A stretch of DNA of 52,208 bases, from contig CANIEV010000007.1 of NCBI GenBank assembly GCA_947466535.1, positions 1-52,208 of the forward strand, given 5' to 3'. The stretch comes from Betaproteobacteria bacterium. Lineage in GTDB: Bacteria > Pseudomonadota > Gammaproteobacteria > Burkholderiales > SG8-39. Below, piece after piece: positions 8,352 through 14,486 of the stretch. The notes beneath the pieces are model-generated. The model was not told the origin of the DNA. It searched no databases and saw nothing but the letters and a program-made list of their open reading frames with translations. Positions within the stretch are counted from its first letter, which is position 1. Every line of letters starts with the position of its first letter. A program made the position numbers and the translations under genes.

Positions 8352-8479
8352 TGAGTGGCGTGAGTTTCTTTTTCGAGGTGTTGATCGGTGGCTTGCTCGC
8401 CGGGGTATGGGGTATTGAACAAGGGGGCGGCGCCCCCTTGTATATCCCCCAATTCAGTGGCGAGCGGAACTTCACATGA
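8351..8479 (+). CDS. 42-codon leader ORF: duplicated livH 5' end interrupted by a palindrome
   Basis: The frame opens at the ATG overlapping the livG stop (TGATG). It encodes MSGVSFFFEVLIGGLLAGV, nearly the first 19 residues of LivH, then runs through a palindromic insert (WGIEQGGGAPLYIPQ...). It stops at a TGA that overlaps the real livH ATG (ATGA). Against livH, the first 33 bases differ at 8 sites with only one amino-acid change (S5G); the next 23 bases are identical. It is either the native livH start left behind after an insertion or a coupling leader peptide; both may be true. Translation has not been shown. Confidence 0.6.
   Translation: MSGVSFFFEVLIGGLLAGVWGIEQGGGAPLYIPQFSGERNFT
8408..8451. 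repeat. G-run/C-run nested palindrome between duplicated livH ends
   Basis: The inner arms CAAGGGGGCG and CGCCCCCTTG flank a single central G (8420-8440). An outer arm pair TGGGG (8408-8412) and CCCCCA (8446-8451) encloses them. A palindrome of the same architecture lies at 43318-43366, again at a duplicated gene end. It may be a small mobile or REP-like element; no terminal target duplication other than the gene-end copy is visible. Confidence 0.7.
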
Positions 8480-9378
8480 GCGGCGTCGGTTTCTTTTTTG
8501 AAGTCCTCATCGGTGGCTTGCTCGCCGGGGTGATGTATTCCCTTGTGGCCCTGGGCTTCGTGCTTGTCTACAAGGCCTCCGGGGTCTTCAATTTCGCGCA
8601 GGGTGCGATGGTGTTCTTCGCCGCGCTGACCTTCGTGGGATTGACGGAGAAGGGCGCGCCCGCGTGGGTGTCCTTCGCGTTGACCCTGGTGCTGATGGTG
8701 GGCCTCGCTGTGTTCACCGAGCGGGTCGTGCTGCGCCCGCTGGTGAACCAGCCGCAGATCACGCTGTTCATGGCGACCATTGGCCTGAGCTACTTCATCG
8801 AAGGCGTGGCGCAGTTCGTCTGGGGCGCCAACGTGCGTCCGCTCGATCTGGGCATCGAGGACACGCCGATCGAGGCGATCTCGGAGTCGGTGGGCATGAA
8901 CATCAGTCGCTTCGACCTTGCCGCCGCGGGCATCGCGGCGGTGCTGGTGGCGGGTCTTGCGCTGTTTTTCAACAAGACGCGCATCGGCCGGGCGCTGCGC
9001 GCGGTGGCGGACGATCACCAGGCCGCGCTCGCGGTGGGCATCCCGCTGCAGCATATCTGGGTGATCGTCTGGTCGGTGGCAGGGTTCGTCGCGCTGGTGA
9101 CGGGACTGCTCTGGGGCGCGCGCAACGGCGTGTCCTTCTCGCTTACCTTTCTTGCGCTCAAGGCGCTGCCGGTGCTGATCCTCGGCGGCTTCGAGTCGGT
9201 GGCGGGCGCGATCGTAGGCGGCCTGATCATCGGTGCGTCGGAGAAGCTCGCCGAGGTGTACGTCGGCCCGTATTTCGGCGGTGGCATCGAGTCGTGGTTC
9301 CCGTATGTGCTCGCGCTCCTGTTCCTGCTGGTGCGGCCCGAGGGGCTGTTCGGCGAAAAACACATCGATCGGGTCTAG
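8476..9378 (+). CDS. livH: Branched-chain amino acid-type ABC transporter permease LivH
   Basis: This 300-residue permease has about eight hydrophobic segments and the LivH family features FNFAQGAMVFFAAL near residues 36-49 and GRALRAVADDHQAALAVGIP. The C-terminal EGLFGEK is typical. It forms the membrane channel with LivM. The ATG at 8476 has only a weak GAGCGGA upstream and overlaps the stop of the leader ORF, so translation may depend on coupling. The following gene starts 3 bases after its stop. Confidence 0.93.
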   Translation: MSGVGFFFEVLIGGLLAGVMYSLVALGFVLVYKASGVFNFAQGAMVFFAALTFVGLTEKGAPAWVSFALTLVLMVGLAVFTERVVLRPLVNQPQITLFMATIGLSYFIEGVAQFVWGANVRPLDLGIEDTPIEAISESVGMNISRFDLAAAGIAAVLVAGLALFFNKTRIGRALRAVADDHQAALAVGIPLQHIWVIVWSVAGFVALVTGLLWGARNGVSFSLTFLALKALPVLILGGFESVAGAIVGGLIIGASEKLAEVYVGPYFGGGIESWFPYVLALLFLLVRPEGLFGEKHIDRV

Positions 9379-9381
9379 ACC

Positions 9382-10488
9382 GTGTTCTACCGCGAAGCGG
9401 GACAGTTCCGCACCACCTACGCCGACGACCAGCAGATCTTCCCGATCCGCCAGGACCGCATCGGCATGGCGGTCATTCTTGTCGTGGCCTTCCTGCTGAT
9501 TCCGATTGCCTCGGTGACGCCGGGAATTTCCGGTGCGATCGACTTCAACTACTGGTACAGCGGCATCCTGATTCCGTTTCTGATCTTCTCGCTCGCGGCG
9601 CTCGGACTGAACATCCTCACCGGTTACGCGGGGCAGTTGTCGCTCGGCACGGCGGGTTTCATGGCGGTGGGCGCGTTTGCCACCTACAACTTCATGCTGC
9701 GCATCGACGGCCTGCCGATTCTGGTGGCCTTCGTGCTCGCGGGCCTGTGCGCCGCGCTGGTGGGCATTCTCTTCGGGCTGCCGAGTCTGCGGATCAAGGG
9801 TTTCTATCTCGCGGTGGCGACGCTTGCGGCGCAGTTCTTCATCGTCTGGGCGCTGGTGAAATTCGGTTGGTTCTCCAATTACAGTTCATCGGGTGTGATC
9901 ACCGCGCAGAAAATTCAGCTCTTCGGCTATGTGTTCGACTCGCCGGTGGAGCGTTATGTGTTCGTGCTCAGCATCGTCTCGGTGATGGCGCTCGCCGCGA
10001 AGAACATGGTGCGCAGTTCGATCGGCCGCGCCTGGATGGCGGTGCGCGACATGGACGTCGCGGCGGAGGTGGTCGGCATCCCGATGATGAAGACCAAGCT
10101 GCTTGCGTTCGCGATCAGTTCCTTCTACTGCGGCCTCGCGGGCGCGCTCTACGCCTATGCCTATCTCGGCACGGTGGAACCGGCGGCCTTCGAACTTGAC
10201 CTGTCCTTCCGGGTGCTGTTCATGGTGATCATCGGCGGGGTCGGATCGATTCTCGGCTGCTTCCTCGGCTCGGCCTTCATCGTGCTGCTGCCGATCTTCC
10301 TCGAGGTGATCGCGCTGCCCGCGGCGGAGGCGATGGGCATCACGCCGCCGCCGGGCGCGATTTCCAACCTGACGCTGATCCTGTTCGGCGTGCTGATCGT
10401 GTTCTTCCTGATCGTGGAGCCGAACGGCCTCGCGCGCCTGTGGCAGATCGCGAAGGAAAAGCTGCGGCTCTGGCCGTTCCCGCATTGA
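9382..10488 (+). CDS. livM: Branched-chain amino acid-type ABC transporter permease LivM
   Basis: This 368-residue permease has the LivM core LNILTGYAGQLSLGTAGFMAVGA (about 75-97) and the cytoplasmic coupling-loop motif GRAWMAVRDMDVAAEVVGIP. It also has GGVGSILGCFLGSAF before the last helices. The GTG at 9382 is used because it begins 3 bases after livH and no later start keeps the N-terminal segment. It partners LivH; the N-terminal ~30 residues are hydrophilic and variable. Confidence 0.92.
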   Translation: MFYREAGQFRTTYADDQQIFPIRQDRIGMAVILVVAFLLIPIASVTPGISGAIDFNYWYSGILIPFLIFSLAALGLNILTGYAGQLSLGTAGFMAVGAFATYNFMLRIDGLPILVAFVLAGLCAALVGILFGLPSLRIKGFYLAVATLAAQFFIVWALVKFGWFSNYSSSGVITAQKIQLFGYVFDSPVERYVFVLSIVSVMALAAKNMVRSSIGRAWMAVRDMDVAAEVVGIPMMKTKLLAFAISSFYCGLAGALYAYAYLGTVEPAAFELDLSFRVLFMVIIGGVGSILGCFLGSAFIVLLPIFLEVIALPAAEAMGITPPPGAISNLTLILFGVLIVFFLIVEPNGLARLWQIAKEKLRLWPFPH

Positions 10489-10601
10489 GATTTCGGGCGT
10501 CCGGGAATGGCTGGCACCCGGGAGGCCTTAGGTATAGAGTTATTCAGCCTAATCAGGAGCCTGCACAAGACAGGACGGACCAACCCAAAGGAGAGTTTTC
10601 G

Positions 10602-11933
10602 ATGCGCAACAATTTGAAAAATGCCGCGGCGGGTCTGCTGACTGCCGCGCTTGCCGCCGTGTCCGGTGGCGCGTTCGCGCAGGCGAACGAACAGTTTGTG
10701 CCGATGAACGGTTACTGGGTCGGGCCTTACGCGGCTGGCGGCTCGGGCTACTTCGGCGGCATGATCGACTATCTCGCGATGCTGAACGCCCGCGACGGCG
10801 GCATCAACGGCGTCAAGGTCACCTGGGAAAAATGCGAGACCGAGTACAACAACGCGCGCGGCGTGGAGTGCTACGAGCGCACCAAGAAGAAGGGCCCGAC
10901 CGGCGCGGCGGTGGTGCATCCGCTGTCCACCGGCATCACCTACTCGCTGATCGACAAGGCCACCGCCGACAAGATTCCGCTGATCTCGATGGGTTACGGC
11001 CGCACCGACGCCGCCGACGGGCGCGTGTTCCCCTATGTCTTCCCGCTGATCACCACCTACTGGAGCCAGGCGAACGCGATGATCAAGTTCATCTCCTCCA
11101 AGGAAGGCGGGGATGCCAAGATGAAAGGCAAGCGGATCGCACTGGTGTATCACGACTCCGCGTTCGGCAAGGAGCCGCACTCGGTGCTCGAGGCGATGGG
11201 CAAGAATCTCGGCTACGAGCTCTCGCTTATCCCCGTCGCGCATCCGGGCAACGAGCAGGGCGCGCAATGGCTGCAGGTGCGCCAGTTCAAGCCGGACTGG
11301 GTGATCCTCTGGGGCTGGGGCGTGATGAACCCGACCGCGATCAAGGCGGCGGCGAAGGTGGGCTTCCCGCGCAACAAGCTGATCGGCGTGTGGTGGTCCG
11401 GCGCCGAGGAAGACACCATCCCCGCGGGCGATGCGGCCAAGGGCTATATCGCCGCCGGCTTCAACGTCGCGGGCACCAACTACCCGGTGGTGCAGGAAAT
11501 CCAGAAGAACGTCTACGCCAAGGGCAAGGGCGAGATGGAGGACAAGTCGCGGATCGGCTCGATCTATTACAACCGCGGCGTGGTCTCGGGGATTCTGACG
11601 GCCGAGGCGATCCGCACCGCACAGAAGCGCTACGGCAACAAGCCGCTAACCGGCGAGCAGGTGCGCTGGGGCATCGAGAACCTGAACATCGACGATGCCA
11701 AGCTCAAGCAACTTGGTGCCACCGGCTTCATGCAGGCGCTGAAAGTTTCCTGTGCCGACCATGAAGGCGGCGGCGCGGTGAAGTTCCAGCAGTGGGACGG
11801 CAAGAAGTGGAACGTGATCACCGACTGGATCGCAGCCGACCGCGACCTGATCCGCCCGATGATCGAGCAGTCCGCCGCGCAGTACGCGAAGGAAAAGGGC
11901 ATCACCCCGCGCGACTGCAGCAAGGAGAGCTGA
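10602..11933 (+). CDS. livK: ABC transporter substrate-binding protein (LivK-like, periplasmic binding type I)
   Basis: This 443-residue protein has a signal peptide (MRNNLKNAAAGLLTAALAAV..., cleavage near AFA-QA) and a Leu/Ile/Val-binding-type fold. Segments include IDYLAMLNARDGGINGVKV and the mid-domain KGKRIALVYHDSAFGKEP. It is longer than amino-acid-binding members and resembles those paired with aromatic or fatty acid CoA ligases in betaproteobacteria. The ligand is thus probably an organic acid; this is inferred. AAAGGAGAG precedes the ATG at 10602. A 113-bp gap separates it from livM. A palindromic repeat separates it from livF. Confidence 0.9.
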   Translation: MRNNLKNAAAGLLTAALAAVSGGAFAQANEQFVPMNGYWVGPYAAGGSGYFGGMIDYLAMLNARDGGINGVKVTWEKCETEYNNARGVECYERTKKKGPTGAAVVHPLSTGITYSLIDKATADKIPLISMGYGRTDAADGRVFPYVFPLITTYWSQANAMIKFISSKEGGDAKMKGKRIALVYHDSAFGKEPHSVLEAMGKNLGYELSLIPVAHPGNEQGAQWLQVRQFKPDWVILWGWGVMNPTAIKAAAKVGFPRNKLIGVWWSGAEEDTIPAGDAAKGYIAAGFNVAGTNYPVVQEIQKNVYAKGKGEMEDKSRIGSIYYNRGVVSGILTAEAIRTAQKRYGNKPLTGEQVRWGIENLNIDDAKLKQLGATGFMQALKVSCADHEGGGAVKFQQWDGKKWNVITDWIAADRDLIRPMIEQSAAQYAKEKGITPRDCSKES

Positions 11934-11942
11934 AAAGGAATT

Positions 11943-12053
11943 ATCCGCAGATGAACGCGGATGAACGCGGATGCAAAGGCGTTCATCCGCGGGACTGCGG
12001 GCCGGTTTTGGTATTTGACTTTCATCTGCGTCAATCTGCATTCATCTGCGGTT
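11943..12053. repeat. Imperfect inverted repeat (REP/MITE-like) between livK and livF
   Basis: The left arm begins CCGCAGATGAACGCGGATG (11946) and the right arm, read on the other strand, begins CCGCAGATGAATGCAGATTG (12051). Arms are about 33 bases and imperfect, and each contains tandem GCAGATGAAC/GCGGATGAAC units. Similar 'TCTGCG..CATCTGCGG' repeats are dispersed in many proteobacterial genomes. It runs to within 8 bases of the livF ATG and leaves livF without a Shine-Dalgarno sequence. Confidence 0.75.
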
Positions 12054-12060
12054 CCAAAAA

Positions 12061-12894
12061 ATGTCCGCCGTACTGAAACCCGTCGCTGAAGCCACCCCTT
12101 ACCTCGGCGTAAACAACATCGAGGTGATCTACAACCACGTGATCCTGGTGTTGAAGGGCGTGTCGCTGCGCGTGGACGAAGGGAAGATCGTGGCCCTGCT
12201 CGGTGCCAACGGTGCGGGCAAGACCACCACGCTGAAAGCGATCTCCAACCTGCTCTCGGCCGAGCGCGGCGAAGTCACCAAGGGTGCGATCGAATTCCGT
12301 GGGCAACGTATCGACCGCCGCACGCCGCATGACCTGGTGAAGATGGGCGTGGTGCAGGTGATGGAGGGCCGCCACTGTTTCCAGCACCTGACGGTGGAAG
12401 AAAACCTGCTCACCGGTGCCTACACACGCTCCGCCTCGCGCGCCGAAATCCGCGCGGATCTGGAACGGGTGTATCACTACTTTCCGCGAATCAAGGACCG
12501 CCGCGGCTCGCAATCGGGCTACACCTCCGGCGGCGAACAGCAGATGACTGCAGTGGGTCGCGCGCTGATGTCGCGCCCGAGCATGATCCTGCTCGACGAA
12601 CCCTCGATGGGTCTTGCGCCGCAGGTAGTGGAGGAAATCTTCGAGATCGTGCGCGACCTCAACGTGAAGGAAAAGGTGAGCTTCCTGCTCGCCGAGCAGA
12701 ACACCATGGTCGCGCTGCGTTACGCCGACTACGGCTACATCCTCGAGAACGGCCGGGTGGTGATGGACGGCGAAGCCGCGTCGCTGCGCGAGAACGAGGA
12801 CGTGAAGGAGTTCTACCTCGGCCTCTCCACCGCCGGGCGCAAGAGCTTCCGAGACAATAAATTCTACCGGCGCCGCAAGCGCTGGCTGTCCTGA
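12061..12894 (+). CDS. livF: Branched-chain amino acid-type ABC transporter ATP-binding protein LivF
   Basis: This 277-residue ABC ATPase has Walker A GANGAGKTT (about 51-59), signature SGGEQQMTAVGRAL, Walker B MILLDEPSMGL and switch region LLAEQNTMVALR. It is a little longer than E. coli LivF owing to N- and C-terminal extensions (end: FRDNKFYRRRKRWLS). It pairs with LivG. The ATG at 12061 has no recognisable Shine-Dalgarno because the livK-livF repeat abuts it. Expression may therefore be lower or depend on structure in the repeat. Confidence 0.92.
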   Translation: MSAVLKPVAEATPYLGVNNIEVIYNHVILVLKGVSLRVDEGKIVALLGANGAGKTTTLKAISNLLSAERGEVTKGAIEFRGQRIDRRTPHDLVKMGVVQVMEGRHCFQHLTVEENLLTGAYTRSASRAEIRADLERVYHYFPRIKDRRGSQSGYTSGGEQQMTAVGRALMSRPSMILLDEPSMGLAPQVVEEIFEIVRDLNVKEKVSFLLAEQNTMVALRYADYGYILENGRVVMDGEAASLRENEDVKEFYLGLSTAGRKSFRDNKFYRRRKRWLS

Positions 12895-12910
12895 TCGTGG
12901 CGATCGCCCG

Positions 12911-12989
12911 GTCATTGCGAGGAGCGAAGCGACGCGGCAATCTCCGGTGCCCGTAGTGCAGGAGATTGCTTCGTTGCGCTCGCAATGAC
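12911..12989. repeat. Dispersed inverted repeat 'GTCATTGCGAGGAGCGAAG' between livF and the PaaK-like gene
   Basis: The left arm, starting GTCATTGCGAGGAGCGAAGC, runs 12911-12945. The right arm, GGAGATTGCTTCGTTGCGCT then CGCAATGAC, runs 12961-12989. Outer GTCATTGCGA/CGCAATGAC and inner GGCAATCTCC/GGAGATTGC pair, giving a long imperfect hairpin around CGGTGCCCGTAGTGCA. This motif is a well-known dispersed palindrome in many bacterial genomes. No coding content. Confidence 0.85.
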
Positions 12990-13045
12990 CCCAAGGGTCT
13001 TTGCGGCGAAGCCTTTTCGATGAAATATTCCTTGAGCGGATGACC

Positions 13046-14284
13046 ATGAGCAAGCATTACGACACCCTAGAAACCCGCGACCCCGAGGTGCGCGAACGCA
13101 TCCTGATGGCGCTTCTGCCGGCGCAGGTCTATCACGCGCAGACCAACAGCTCCGGCTTTGCGCGCATCCTCAAGGGACTCGATCCGCGTGAGGTGACTTC
13201 GCGCGAGGCGCTGGCCAAACTGCCGGTGACGCGCAAGTCCGACCTGCTCGATCTGCAGGCGATCGAGCGGCCGTTCGGCGGGTTGAACGCCACGCCGACC
13301 GGCAAGCTCGCGCGCATCTTCATGTCCCCCGGGCCGATCTTCGATCCCGAAGGATGCGGCGCCGACTGGTGGCGCATGGCGCGGCCGCTTTTTGCGTGCG
13401 GGTTCCGCGCGGGCGATGTGATCCAGAACTGCTTTTCCTACCACTTCACGCCCGCCGCCTCGATGATGGAATCAGGTGCCCTCAAGCTCGGCTGCGCGGT
13501 GATTCCCGCCGGCACCGGGCAGACCGAGATGCAGGTGCAGGCGATGGCAACACTGAAACCCTCGGGTTACATCGGTACGCCCTCGTTTCTCAAGATCATT
13601 CTCGAAAAGGCGGCCGAACTCGGCAGCGATGTGTCGAGCGTGAAGCGCGCTGTGGTCGGCGCCGAGGCGCTGCCGCCGTCGCTGCGGCAATGGCTGAAAG
13701 AGCACGGCGTGCCGCAGGTGCAGCAGATCTACGCCAGCGCCGATCTGGGCAACATCGCCTACGAGAGCGAAGCGCTCGAAGGCATGATCCTCGACGAGGA
13801 GATCCTTCTCGAAATCCTGCGCCCCGGCACCGGCGACCCGGTGGCGCCGGGCGAGGTGGGCGAGGTGGTGGTGACCAAGCTCGATCACGACTATCCGCTG
13901 ATCCGCTTTGCCACCGGCGATCTCTCCGCGATCCTGCCCGGCACGAGCCCCTGCGGTCGCACCAACACGCGCATCCGCGGCTGGATGGGGCGCGCCGACC
14001 AGACCACCAAGGTGCGCGGCATGTTCGTGCATCCGCGGCAGGTGGCGGACGTGGTGCGGCGGCACCCCGAGATCCGCAAGGCGCGGCTGGTCGTGGACAA
14101 CCCCGGCGGACAGGACCGCATGACGCTTCGCTGCGAAGTGGATGCGGGCACGCCGCATCTGTCGGCTGCGATCGCCGAGACCCTGCGCGATGTCACCAAG
14201 ATGCGCGGCGAGGCCGAGTTCGTGAAGCCCGGCACCCTACCCAACGACGGCAAGGTGATCGAGGATGCGAAGAAGTACGACTGA
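13046..14284 (+). CDS. PaaK-like phenylacetate--CoA ligase family protein
   Basis: This 412-residue adenylate-forming enzyme is related to phenylacetate-CoA ligase. It has YIGTPSFLKIILEKAAELG (about 173-191), VVGAEALPPSLRQWL, YASADLGNIAYES, RFATGDLSAI and the C-terminal RGMFVHPRQVADV. Members of this clade close many betaproteobacterial liv operons and are thought to activate an aromatic acid; the exact substrate is unknown. ATG 13046 was chosen (GAGCGGA about 7 bases upstream); ATG 13040 is equally possible. No paa ring-oxidation genes lie in the window. A dispersed repeat separates it from livF. Confidence 0.85.
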   Translation: MSKHYDTLETRDPEVRERILMALLPAQVYHAQTNSSGFARILKGLDPREVTSREALAKLPVTRKSDLLDLQAIERPFGGLNATPTGKLARIFMSPGPIFDPEGCGADWWRMARPLFACGFRAGDVIQNCFSYHFTPAASMMESGALKLGCAVIPAGTGQTEMQVQAMATLKPSGYIGTPSFLKIILEKAAELGSDVSSVKRAVVGAEALPPSLRQWLKEHGVPQVQQIYASADLGNIAYESEALEGMILDEEILLEILRPGTGDPVAPGEVGEVVVTKLDHDYPLIRFATGDLSAILPGTSPCGRTNTRIRGWMGRADQTTKVRGMFVHPRQVADVVRRHPEIRKARLVVDNPGGQDRMTLRCEVDAGTPHLSAAIAETLRDVTKMRGEAEFVKPGTLPNDGKVIEDAKKYD

Positions 14285-14289
14285 TCCGC

Positions 14290-14388
14290 TGCCGATGAAT
14301 TGCCAAAATTGGCAATAGAAAAAGTCACTTCGCAGCGTCGGTAAAGAATCTGCAAACGGCAAAGTGCGCAATTCATGATCATCATCGG
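14290..14388 (+). repeat. ~100-bp conserved element, copy A, upstream of caspase gene
   Basis: The segment begins TGCCGATG, contains the hairpin ATTGCC-AAAATT-GGCAAT (14299-14316) and continues GTCGGTAAAGAATCTGCAAA to CATCGG. It matches copy B at 17351-17453 along its length. The hairpin arms differ between copies but pairing is preserved. It lies 98 bp before the caspase start and could hold its promoter or operator. Confidence 0.65.
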
Positions 14389-14486
14389 TAATTTGGCGGG
14401 GCGCGGTGATACCGATTCATCGCGGGATTGCGGCGGTGCCGGCCGGGTGAAACAATGAGTTCGTTCGATTGACCGGAACAACCGCC

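Noticed and set aside
11943-12053. Possible CRISPR-like array from repeated GCAGATGAAC/GCGGATGAAC units
   Set aside because: Units are about 10 bases, adjacent and arranged as one inverted repeat; there are no regular spacers or cas genes.
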